DNA from: Nitrospirota bacterium
GTDB taxonomy: Bacteria > Nitrospirota > Nitrospiria > Nitrospirales > Nitrospiraceae
Direction: 5' to 3'
Assembly (NCBI GenBank): GCA_016235225.1
Contig: JACRLS010000192.1
Coordinates: 1-6,885 of the forward strand
DNA: 6,885 bases
In this document: piece after piece, positions 1-5,902 of the stretch
How the letters are laid out: each line of letters starts with the position of its first letter
How positions within the stretch are numbered: the stretch's first letter is position 1
Position numbers and translations under genes: made by a program
The notes under the pieces: generated by a model
Seen by the model: only the letters and a program-made list of their open reading frames with translations
Told to the model about the DNA's origin: nothing
The model's database searches: none

Positions 1-83
1 AAGAATTTGCGACGGTCAACGTGACTCCAAGCGCCTTTCACGGCGAATGGAACTACACAATCCGGCCAAGACAAGTCCATTAG
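1..83 (+). CDS. C-terminal tail of an unidentified protein (5' end outside window)
   Basis: An open frame enters from the left edge (first full codon at base 3) and ends at TAG 81-83, giving 26 residues that read EFATVNVTPSAFHGEW, then NYTIRPRQVH. The pattern of a beta strand, 'VTP', then an aromatic strand 'GEWNY' looks like the last strands of a secreted or metallophosphatase-like protein. The tail resembles that of PhoD-type alkaline phosphatases, but 26 residues are too few to name it. The other two plus frames are also open for part of this stretch, so the call depends on residue pattern alone. It points towards the tRNA gene and would be convergent with it. No terminator is obvious between them. 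Confidence 0.4.
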   Translation, partial: EFATVNVTPSAFHGEWNYTIRPRQVH

Positions 84-130
84 TTGTAAATGTTATATAT
101 TGACGTAGCCTAACTGAAAACTTATTGACG

Positions 131-215
131 TGGTGCGAGAGGGGGGACTTGAACCCCCACGGGGTTAACCACGAGATCCTAAGTCTCGCGCGTCTGCCAA
201 TTCCGCCACTCTCGC
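131..215 (-). tRNA. tRNA-Leu, anticodon UAG
   Basis: Read on the minus strand, the 5' acceptor strand GCGAGAG (209-215) pairs with CTCTCGC near the 3' end, followed by discriminator A and an encoded CCA (131-133). The anticodon stem is GCGAGA/TCTCGT-like around the loop CTTAGGA, which places TAG as the anticodon and so decodes CUA and other CUN leucine codons. The D-arm reads TGGCGGAATTGGCAGACGC, as usual for leucine tRNAs. A class II long variable arm (TGGTTAACCCCGT region) precedes a T-arm with the GGTTCAAGTCC core. The total is 85 nt including CCA, normal for tRNA-Leu. All structural elements are intact, so the gene should be functional. Confidence 0.97.
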
Positions 216-230
216 GCCGGTATGGGAAGA

Positions 231-260
231 TTTGTACAGGGCGAGGCTGACCAGTGTCAA
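231..260 (-). promoter_or_regulatory. Sigma-70 type promoter of tRNA-Leu
   Basis: On the minus strand a perfect -35 box TTGACA (255-260) is followed after 18 bases by TACAAA (231-236), a 4/6 match to TATAAT. The predicted start of transcription would be about 224-225, leaving a leader of roughly 9 nt before the mature tRNA 5' end at 215. This is typical of single tRNA transcription units. It suggests the tRNA is transcribed independently of the lipoprotein gene upstream of it. Confidence 0.6.
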
Positions 261-319
261 CTCATCGTCGCCATCCCGATTCGAGAGGCGCGCGACCCTT
301 CTCGCCGTGGCCGAACGGA

Positions 320-352
320 GCTCCTGCGCGTCGCTCCTGCGCGGCTCCTACG
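320..352. repeat. Short 13-bp-period direct repeat behind the lipoprotein gene
   Basis: The 11-mer GCTCCTGCGCG occurs at 320-330 and again at 333-343, and a partial third copy (GCTCCTACG) follows at 344-352, overlapping the stop codon of the lipoprotein gene. The copies are spaced by 13 and 11 bases. No T-tract follows on either strand, so it is not a convincing terminator. It may be simple slippage or a small protein-binding array. Confidence 0.5.
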
Positions 353-1874
353 GCGCGATCTGACTCGTAATGTCCGAGAGATCTTTGGGGTACAGGACGA
401 TCTCGATGCGGCGGTTGGCCTGCCGTCCATCCTCGGTCTCGTTGCTAAGCACCGGCTTGGTATCGGAATAGCCGACGGCCGACAGCGACGATCGATCCAC
501 CCCGCCCTCTTCGATCAAGTAGCGTACCACGCTGGTCGCCCGGGCGGTGGACAACTCCCAATTGGTGGGAAACCGCTCCTTGATCCGGGGCCCGATCGGC
601 ACGTTGTCGGTATGGCCTTCGATCCGGATTTGCTTATCGGTCACCTTCTTGAGCACGTCGCTGACCTGCTTAAGGACCTTCAGCCCGGCCGGCTCCACCT
701 GCGCCTGGCCAGAGTCGAAGAGCACGCGATCCACCATGTTGATCGTCAAGCGGTCCCGGACCTGCTTGATACGGATGTCGCCCTTGGAGATTTCCGACTG
801 GAGCGCGCGGTCCAGGTCTTCACGCGTTCTCGTCAGACGCTGAATCTCGGCTTCCTTGTCGGCTCGCTCCTGGGCCAGGCGGGCTTTCTCCAAGGATTCC
901 GCTTTCAGCCGCTCTTGTTGTTCTTGGAGCAAGACCTGCTGCTTCTTGACGTCCGTATCCAGGCGATCCCGCTCCTGCTTCGTCTTGGCCGCGACGTCCC
1001 CGAGCGCCGCCATGTCGCCCGTCAAGGTCGTCACGCGCTGCTTCGTCTTCTCCAACTCGTCGGTCAGGGACGTCACCTTGGCGGCCAGCGATTCCCGATC
1101 CGCCGACGCCTGGCGAAGCTCGCCCAGTTCCTGCTGCTGTTCCGCCACCCGCTTATCCAGGTCGGCGGCTCGTGTGGCCTGCGTCTCCAGCTCGCCGGCG
1201 CGCTTCTGCAACTTGGCGATCTCGTCCTGGGCCGTCGTCGTCCCGCTCATCAGACGCTGTTTGTCCGCCTGGAGGGCCGTGACGAGACGATGCTCCGCGT
1301 CGAGTTTTGACGCAAGGTCCTTGGTCTGGTTCTGGCTGTCCGACAAGGCCGCCACCATCTTCTCCTTGTCCCTGTCGAGCGACCCGATCCGCGCGTCCGC
1401 GTCGGTGAGCCCCTTCCTGGCGCTGGCCAGCTCCTGCTGGCTCGTGTCAAAGCGGCGCTGGAGGTCGCCGTTCTTGGTTTGCAGCAGATCCCGCTCTCGG
1501 CGCAGTTCGGCGGCGAGTTGATCCAGCATCTGATGGTCGCTCGTCAGCCGGTTCAGTTTGGCGTCCAGTTGGCGGCGAGCCGTGCGCTCGCCGGCCAAGG
1601 CGGACTCAGAGGTCTCCAGGGCGGCGCGGGACTGATTGGCCGTGCTCTGCGCCGCGAGCACCGCATTGCCCAGACGCGACTTGTCCTCCTCCAGTGCACT
1701 GATCTGCGCGGCCGCCTGTTTCTTGAAGCCTTCGAACGAGGCATCGGTCTGCGCCGAGGCTTTTCGCGCCTTCTCCAAGTCGTCCACGGTCTGCTGATGG
1801 GTGCCGGAAGTGACGCAGCCGGCGAGCACGATCGTCCACAAGATCGTCGGGAGCAAAACAGACATGCGAGTCAT
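348..1874 (-). CDS. OmpA-family peptidoglycan-binding lipoprotein with long coiled coil
   Basis: This is a 508-residue outer-membrane lipoprotein candidate. The start at 1874 is chosen because a strong ribosome site GAGGAGGG (1880-1887) sits 5 nt upstream and the product begins with a clean lipoprotein signal, MTRMSVLLPTILWTIVLAGC, with lipobox LAGC and acylated Cys20. Position +2 is Val, not Asp, which favours outer-membrane sorting. Residues 21-394 contain no proline and are rich in K, E, Q, R, A and L in heptad-like order, so a very long alpha-helical coiled coil is expected. Residues about 375-496 form an OmpA/MotB/Pal domain with GHTDNVPI (420-427), NWELSTARA (438-446) and DGRQANRRIEIVL (482-494). 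Asp423 and Arg445 are the expected diaminopimelate-contacting residues. The protein should tether the outer membrane to peptidoglycan. The family is certain. The cellular partner is unknown, and no tol genes are nearby. A frame extension to 2054 exists but lacks signal-peptide sense. No good promoter was seen in 1875-2071 on this strand. Confidence 0.93.
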   Translation of the reverse strand: MTRMSVLLPTILWTIVLAGCVTSGTHQQTVDDLEKARKASAQTDASFEGFKKQAAAQISALEEDKSRLGNAVLAAQSTANQSRAALETSESALAGERTARRQLDAKLNRLTSDHQMLDQLAAELRRERDLLQTKNGDLQRRFDTSQQELASARKGLTDADARIGSLDRDKEKMVAALSDSQNQTKDLASKLDAEHRLVTALQADKQRLMSGTTTAQDEIAKLQKRAGELETQATRAADLDKRVAEQQQELGELRQASADRESLAAKVTSLTDELEKTKQRVTTLTGDMAALGDVAAKTKQERDRLDTDVKKQQVLLQEQQERLKAESLEKARLAQERADKEAEIQRLTRTREDLDRALQSEISKGDIRIKQVRDRLTINMVDRVLFDSGQAQVEPAGLKVLKQVSDVLKKVTDKQIRIEGHTDNVPIGPRIKERFPTNWELSTARATSVVRYLIEEGGVDRSSLSAVGYSDTKPVLSNETEDGRQANRRIEIVLYPKDLSDITSQIAP

Positions 1875-2054
1875 GATGGCCCTCCTCGAAGAAGCGGATC
1901 GGCTGTCCGGTGTCAATCCGCGGCTGCCAGCATGCACGTTCGGGGCATCTAAGTAAAGCCCCGTCTGTAACCAGCCTTGTAGGCGAGCCGGATACGGCGG
2001 CCCGAACATTGACTTCGGATTGCCGCCTCTGCACACTGCGGCCATTCTGATCAC

Positions 2055-2060
2055 GGAGGG
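2055..2060 (+). promoter_or_regulatory. Ribosome binding site of the small membrane protein
   Basis: GGAGGG lies 11 nt before the ATG at 2072, a strong Shine-Dalgarno match at slightly long spacing, and it decides the start. Further upstream TTGACT (2009-2014), followed 17 nt later by CACACT, is only a weak promoter candidate. The rest of the 197-bp divergent gap shows no hairpin or operator that I can support. Confidence 0.6.
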
Positions 2061-2071
2061 AGATCTTCTTC

Positions 2072-2497
2072 ATGTGGACCGCGAAGGTCAATGCCGTCCT
2101 GGCCGCAGTGGTCGTCACCGTCGGGTTCTGGATCGTGTGGGGTGAGCTCCCTGTGGCCATGGCGGCCCTGCTGGCGCTGCTTCTGGCGGTCTGCCTGGCC
2201 TTCTTCTTCTGCTCCTCCATCACGGCGGTGTGGGCTTGGGCGACCGTGCTCCTGGGTCTGGAGAGTCTCTCCTGGCCGATCATGATCATGTGGCAGGCTC
2301 GGGGGCTCGGTCCGCAACCCTCCGACGAAGCCATGAGCCAGATCCTGACGGCGCTGGTCGGAGGACTCTTCTCGTCGATTTTCTGGCTGACGTTCTCGGG
2401 AGGGATCTTTCGCTGGATGAAGCGCCAGGCTGAGGCGGGGGCGGGTCTTGCCGAATCGAAGGTCCCTTCTGCCGGTATTCGCTCCGATCGGAAGTAG
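2072..2497 (+). CDS. Small four-helix integral membrane protein, unknown function
   Basis: This is a 141-residue protein that I do not recognise. It starts at ATG 2072 after the GGAGGG site. Hydrophobic segments lie at about 7-23, 28-46, 48-72 and 88-112, so four membrane helices are likely. Helices 2 and 3 are close and rich in Leu, Ala, Phe and Trp. A short polar loop (about 75-87, QARGLGPQPSDEA) separates helices 3 and 4. The last about 28 residues (KRQAEAGAG...RSDRK) are charged and probably cytoplasmic, following the positive-inside rule. There are no cofactor or catalytic motifs. It is divergent from the OmpA-type lipoprotein and convergent with priA, with only 10 bases between stop codons. 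Codon third positions are GC-rich like its neighbours, and the hydropathy makes it a credible real gene. Confidence 0.8.
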   Translation: MWTAKVNAVLAAVVVTVGFWIVWGELPVAMAALLALLLAVCLAFFFCSSITAVWAWATVLLGLESLSWPIMIMWQARGLGPQPSDEAMSQILTALVGGLFSSIFWLTFSGGIFRWMKRQAEAGAGLAESKVPSAGIRSDRK

Positions 2498-2507
2498 GCT
2501 ACCCTTG

Positions 2508-4628
2508 CTACAGGTCGAGCGGATCGACCTCTATCTGCAGCTTGAGGCTGCTCTTTCGCCGCCCGGATTCCATCTGTTCCATCGAGAGCCGAACGGCCAG
2601 TGACGCCGCGTCCGGCGCCTCAGACTTCACCACCAAGTGCCAGCGATGGCGTTTTCTGAAGTACGGAGGGCTGGCTGGAATGGGCCCGAGCACGGAGACG
2701 CTGCGCAGCGTCTCCTGTTTGTGCTGAAGGCGACGGATCACGTCGACCCATCGTTCCGCCGTCTCTTGCGCGGCGGCCTCGCTTGGGCTGGCGATCGAGA
2801 GTCGGATCAGGCGGGCGTAGGGGGGATAGCCCAAAGCCTCGCGAAAGACGAGTTCTTGATCGTAGAACCGCGAGGGTTCGTGGGCGGCCAGGGCCGTGAA
2901 CGCATGATGCGTCGGCAAGGAGGTCTGGATGACCACGGCTCCGGCCTCCGTGCCTGAGGCGGCTTCGATGGCCTGCGCCACGACGTGAAACGTCCGCTCC
3001 GCGGCTCGAAAGTCCGGGCGGTGCAGGAGGGCATCGGCATAGACCATGCCCACGAGTCCGACTGCCGGCCGGGGCGATCCGGAAAACAGCAGCTTCGTGC
3101 CGATCAGGATATCCAACTCGCGGACAGCAAACAATCGCCGAATGGCGTCGGTTCGCAGCTCGGTGCTCGCCGCGTCCCGCTCCAGCCTGGCGATTCGGGC
3201 CTCCGGGAAGAGTCGGCGGACATGGTCTTCTAACCGCTCAGTGCCGGTGCCGATTGGCTCCAGCTTGGTCGAGCTGCAGGCCGGACAGGTGTCGGGCAAG
3301 GGCGCGGCACTCCCGCAGACTCGGCAGAGCAGGCGGGCCGTCTGTCGATAGTAGGTCAACGAAATGTGGCAAGCTGAGCAGGACAGGGAGGTCCCACAGT
3401 CACGGCAGAGCAAGGCGGAGGCAAATCCCTTTCGATTGACAAAGAGCATCACCCCGGTCCGTCGGGCTAACGTGTCCCGAATGGCTGCGACAAGCGGATC
3501 GGTCAACAAGGTTCCGGCCGGATAGCAACGCAGGACGACGAGGCGGACTGCGGGATGGAGGGAAGTCTGCGGAGGTTTGGCTATCGAGGCGGCCGCTGGG
3601 GGAGGCGACGGTGTGAGTGCCTGCCATGTTTCCACGGACGGACTGACTGAGCCCAGCACAAGGGTGCACGATTGCCGGCGGGCCCGCATCCAGGCGACTT
3701 CACGTGCGTGGTAGTAGGGGGCCTGTTCCTCTTTCAGTAGATCGTCTTGCTCATCCTCGACCCAGATCAATCCCAGATCGGCCAATGGGGCGAACACGCT
3801 GGATCGGGTGCCGATCACGATTCGAGCGTCACCCGCGCGAATGCGGTGCCACGCCTGTGAATATTCGGCGGCTTTCAGGCCGCCGTGCAGCAACACCGAC
3901 TCCTGTGGCCAACGCACGCGGGCCTTGGAGAGAATCAGGAGGGCGCGCGACACATCAGGCGTAATGACCAGGACCGTCCGCCCGCGTGCCTGCGCCGCCG
4001 CCATTGCGTCGATGAGCTGAGGCAGGCGGAGCGCCGCAGGCCCCGTCGACAAAAAAGCGGCATGAGCCGAGCGAGTGAGGGCTTCAAGGAAGCCGTTCCA
4101 CCAAGCCGGTCGCTCTGTCAGCATAGACAGCGGATCGTCGGGACCCGCCCATGCCGTCTCGTCCTGTTGTGAGGCGCCGGATGAAACAGCCGGAGTCTGT
4201 TTCGCCGCGCGGCTCAGTGGGGCTGGAGGTAGAATCAGGCGTAGGCACTGTCCCAGGGGGGCGACATAGTGGTCCGCAACCTGCTGGGCCAGAGCCAGGA
4301 GATTTCGGTCAGTATCTTGTCCGGCACCTTCGTCGAGGACTTCGCTGATCTCTCGGAAGGCAGGTGCTCGGCCAGGTCGGGTCCCGCGACGCCCGGACCA
4401 GAGCGCCGTTTGAGAGAGGGACACGATGAGGCCCTGAACGGTGGTAGGGCCCAGCGGCACACGGACTCGGCTGCCGACATATAGGCGGCCGCGCAGACGG
4501 TCCGGGATCACGTAGGTGAACGCGTTCGCCAACCGCCGGGGAACCACCACGTCGGCAAATGCGGGAAGCGGCTCAGGAGCACGTGGCCTAGACTGAGGTG
4601 GCGGATCGATGGGAGGCAGTGCATTCAT
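2508..4628 (-). CDS. priA: PriA-like primosomal protein N' with degenerate (probably dead) helicase motifs
   Basis: This 706-residue PriA homologue would normally recognise stalled forks and start DnaB reloading. Start 4628 is chosen because the PriA N-terminal domain begins soon after it (FADVVVPRRLANAFTY at about 24-39) and a promoter candidate lies at 4658-4686. No Shine-Dalgarno is evident. In order: the 3'-end DNA-binding domain (about 20-75), winged helix (about 91-135, ending LGQCLRLILPP), a helicase core (about 180-560) split by a zinc region, and the C-terminal domain ending LQIEVDPLDL. All eight zinc cysteines are present as four CxxC pairs (408/411, 417/420, 435/438, 448/451). The ATPase motifs are eroded. 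The Walker A position reads STGPAALRLP (194-203) with no GKT. DEEH is EDEQ (291-294), GSATPS is GSVSPS (326-331), the KGHDF region is SGSPRP (516-521), and the QVAGRAGR motif VI is QAIEAASG (552-559). The frame is intact over full length, so this is a helicase-dead protein under selection, not a decayed pseudogene. Actinobacterial PriA proteins are a known parallel. Confidence 0.93.
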   Translation of the reverse strand: MNALPPIDPPPQSRPRAPEPLPAFADVVVPRRLANAFTYVIPDRLRGRLYVGSRVRVPLGPTTVQGLIVSLSQTALWSGRRGTRPGRAPAFREISEVLDEGAGQDTDRNLLALAQQVADHYVAPLGQCLRLILPPAPLSRAAKQTPAVSSGASQQDETAWAGPDDPLSMLTERPAWWNGFLEALTRSAHAAFLSTGPAALRLPQLIDAMAAAQARGRTVLVITPDVSRALLILSKARVRWPQESVLLHGGLKAAEYSQAWHRIRAGDARIVIGTRSSVFAPLADLGLIWVEDEQDDLLKEEQAPYYHAREVAWMRARRQSCTLVLGSVSPSVETWQALTPSPPPAAASIAKPPQTSLHPAVRLVVLRCYPAGTLLTDPLVAAIRDTLARRTGVMLFVNRKGFASALLCRDCGTSLSCSACHISLTYYRQTARLLCRVCGSAAPLPDTCPACSSTKLEPIGTGTERLEDHVRRLFPEARIARLERDAASTELRTDAIRRLFAVRELDILIGTKLLFSGSPRPAVGLVGMVYADALLHRPDFRAAERTFHVVAQAIEAASGTEAGAVVIQTSLPTHHAFTALAAHEPSRFYDQELVFREALGYPPYARLIRLSIASPSEAAAQETAERWVDVIRRLQHKQETLRSVSVLGPIPASPPYFRKRHRWHLVVKSEAPDAASLAVRLSMEQMESGRRKSSLKLQIEVDPLDL

Positions 4629-4657
4629 GGATAAATGGAGATTGAAGGCGAACAGGC

Positions 4658-4686
4658 ATTGTAGCAGCGGGCAGATGCGACAACAA
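4658..4686 (-). promoter_or_regulatory. Candidate promoter of priA
   Basis: On the minus strand TTGTTG (4681-4686) is followed after exactly 17 bases by TACAAT (4658-4663), a 5/6 match to the -10 consensus. Transcription would start near 4651, about 23 nt before the ATG at 4628. This agrees with the chosen priA start and would exclude the GTG extension at 4715, which lies upstream of the promoter. The -35 box is weak. Confidence 0.45.
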
Positions 4687-4725
4687 TCCGGCGAAGGACG
4701 ATGAAGGAGCAGCACTTGAAGGATT

Positions 4726-4752
4726 CCTCAGCGGGAGAAGAAAAACCTGAGG
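4726..4752 (-). other. Weak hairpin between the periplasmic protein gene and priA
   Basis: A 6-bp inverted repeat (CCTCAG at 4726-4731, CTGAGG at 4747-4752) encloses a 15-nt loop that is T-rich on the minus strand, 24 nt after the stop codon of the upstream gene. No T-run follows the second arm, so it is a poor intrinsic terminator. Read-through into priA is possible. Confidence 0.25.
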
Positions 4753-4776
4753 GACAAAGATGGGAACTGACGAAAG

Positions 4777-5607
4777 CTATGGAGTCTGCGTGGGAGCCGG
4801 GACAGGTTCTCGTACGCTGGGAGTGGGTGCGGGGGCAGTCTGATCTTTGGAAAAAGTCACGCGATCACCCCGGTAGATGTTTTCAGTGGCGCGGGCGATC
4901 AAGGTGGTCGCCGTGTGATCTTCCACGGAGAGCACCTGAAGCTCACCGATGGTCCGGGGCGGAAGACCCGGCGACGTCCGGATGAGTTCCAAGGTGTCAC
5001 CGGCTTGCAGGCCGTCGCGACGTCCCAGATCGACATAGGCAATGTTACGCTGGCCGATCAAGCCGCCCTGATACTGCACATCGATGACCATGCCGGGATT
5101 ATCCAGGGCCGATCGGGCTGATCCGCTTCCACTGTCCTCCATGGTCGAGGCGAAGCGCATGATCACTTCGCCTTGGGTAATCGCATCATAAGCTCGGACG
5201 ATCTTGGCCGCCGCAATGTTCTTGGCGATCGAGGTGACCCTCACCACACCGCTGATACTGATCAGATCACCCACATAGTCTCCGCTCGTGGGATGAAACA
5301 CTTTGCGGATGCTGCGATACACCGTGAACGTGTCGCCGGGGGACACCTCGCTGGGATTGCTGAGTTGGAGATAGACGAGATCGGCGGGCCCGTTCAGTCG
5401 TCGGTCATCGCGAGCCCGAACAACCATCCCCTCTTCCGGCATGCCGGTACGAATGAACCCGGCGGAGAAGGTCAAAGCCGCGGGGCCGAACCGGACCTCT
5501 TCAGGACTTAAGCCCGCGGACAGCGCCCGGCCAGAACCCGTGAGCTCCAGCAGGCAGATGACACCGACACTCCACAGCGCCCGTTCCATCGAAGTGCGCG
5601 TCATCAT
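4777..5607 (-). CDS. Exported periplasmic protein with two SH3-like/FlgT-C-like repeats
   Basis: This protein of 276 residues (start at ATG 5607; ATG 5604 or 5589 are alternatives, and none has a clear Shine-Dalgarno) has a signal peptide, with hydrophobic core WSVGVICLLELTG (about 12-24) and probable cleavage after ALSA (31). Two similar modules follow. Module 1 (about 72-148) has DLVYLQLSNPSEVSPGDTF and ends AITQGEV. Module 2 (about 184-252) has NIAYVDLGRRDGLQAGDTL and ends NIYRGDRVTF. Each has a strand, a 'G-x-x-x-GD' turn, a basic strand, and a closing strand before a second 'GD/GE'. This layout resembles the C-terminal part of LysM-family envelope proteins and of FlgT, but no LysM domain is present. 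The tail (258-276) is rich in proline, threonine and alanine. It precedes priA on the same strand by 148 bases. Its function is unknown; envelope or peptidoglycan association is an inference. Confidence 0.85.
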   Translation of the reverse strand: MMTRTSMERALWSVGVICLLELTGSGRALSAGLSPEEVRFGPAALTFSAGFIRTGMPEEGMVVRARDDRRLNGPADLVYLQLSNPSEVSPGDTFTVYRSIRKVFHPTSGDYVGDLISISGVVRVTSIAKNIAAAKIVRAYDAITQGEVIMRFASTMEDSGSGSARSALDNPGMVIDVQYQGGLIGQRNIAYVDLGRRDGLQAGDTLELIRTSPGLPPRTIGELQVLSVEDHTATTLIARATENIYRGDRVTFSKDQTAPAPTPSVREPVPAPTQTP

Positions 5608-5613
5608 ACGCAA

Positions 5614-5641
5614 ACCATAGCATATGGGACTGACAAGTCAA
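5614..5641 (-). promoter_or_regulatory. Candidate promoter of the periplasmic protein gene, possibly leaderless
   Basis: On the minus strand TTGACT (5636-5641, 5/6) is followed after 16 bases by TATGGT (5614-5619, 4/6). A start of transcription about 7 nt downstream falls at or next to ATG 5607. With no Shine-Dalgarno visible, the mRNA may be leaderless, or translation may begin at the later ATG 5589. Only transcript ends can tell. Confidence 0.4.
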
Positions 5642-5646
5642 GAAAA

Positions 5647-5666
5647 GTGGCCAAGGGTGGCCAAGG
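5647..5666. repeat. Two tandem copies of a 10-bp GTGGCCAAGG unit
   Basis: GTGGCCAAGG occurs at 5647-5656 and again directly at 5657-5666. Each copy contains the palindrome TGGCCA, which recurs at the end of both 58-bp repeat units nearby and just before the small gene at 5903. Confidence 0.8.
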
Positions 5667-5702
5667 GAAATCATGGGAGAACACTCACTGGGGGCGGCAT
5701 TT

Positions 5703-5818
5703 CCGGGATACTCTGTGCCGATGCCCGTTTACAGCGCAGGGTCTCGTCTATTATTGGCCACCGGGATACTCTGTGCCGATGCCCGTTTACAGCGCAGGGT
5801 CTCGTCTATTATTGGCCA
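5703..5818. repeat. Perfect 58-bp tandem duplication (two copies)
   Basis: Bases 5703-5760 and 5761-5818 are identical over all 58 positions, head to tail. Each unit begins CCGGGATACTCTGTGCC and ends TTATTGGCCA. Identity without any mismatch points to a recent duplication or to active homogenisation. 58 is not a multiple of three, and the frames through it shift, so it is not a protein repeat. Each unit carries TTTACA (5728-5733 and 5786-5791) and TATTAT (5749-5754 and 5807-5812) on the plus strand, separated by 15 bases. The array lies in the gap between the periplasmic protein gene and the small plus-strand gene at 5903, which otherwise holds only promoter candidates. Confidence 0.97.
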
Positions 5819-5832
5819 CATTAGTTAGGCTT

Positions 5833-5862
5833 TTGACACAAGGAAGAACAGGGTGGTACCGT
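5833..5862 (+). promoter_or_regulatory. Candidate promoter of the small basic protein gene
   Basis: A perfect -35 box TTGACA (5833-5838) is followed after 18 bases by TACCGT (5857-5862), which keeps the key T, A and final T of the -10 box. The start of transcription would fall near 5869, about 34 nt before the ATG at 5903. It sits directly behind the 58-bp duplication. Confidence 0.4.
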
Positions 5863-5902
5863 GGCGAGTGATTGAACGGTCAGTGTGATCAGGGTGGCCA
5901 TC

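Noticed and set aside
222..1310. Long plus-strand frame of 362 codons opposite the lipoprotein gene
   Set aside because: It is antisense to a certain OmpA-domain gene. Its product shows no domain or signal, and long antisense frames are expected in GC-rich coding DNA.
1875..2054. N-terminal extension of the lipoprotein to 2054
   Set aside because: It would bury the signal peptide and lipobox about 60 residues inside. The strong ribosome site supports 1874.
1606..2334. Minus-strand frame of 242 codons overlapping the lipoprotein and the small membrane protein gene
   Set aside because: Its residue composition is shadow-like, and it overlaps two better supported genes in other frames.
4629..4715. 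GTG start of priA at 4715
   Set aside because: The 29 extra residues do not look like PriA, have several cysteines, and would include the promoter candidate at 4658-4686.
5703..5818. CRISPR-like array
   Set aside because: The two copies abut with no spacer, and there are only two, so it is a plain tandem duplication.
5624..5871. Plus-strand frames running through the 58-bp repeats
   Set aside because: They arise from the repeat being read in different frames. They have no ribosome site and no protein-like pattern beyond the duplicated DNA.
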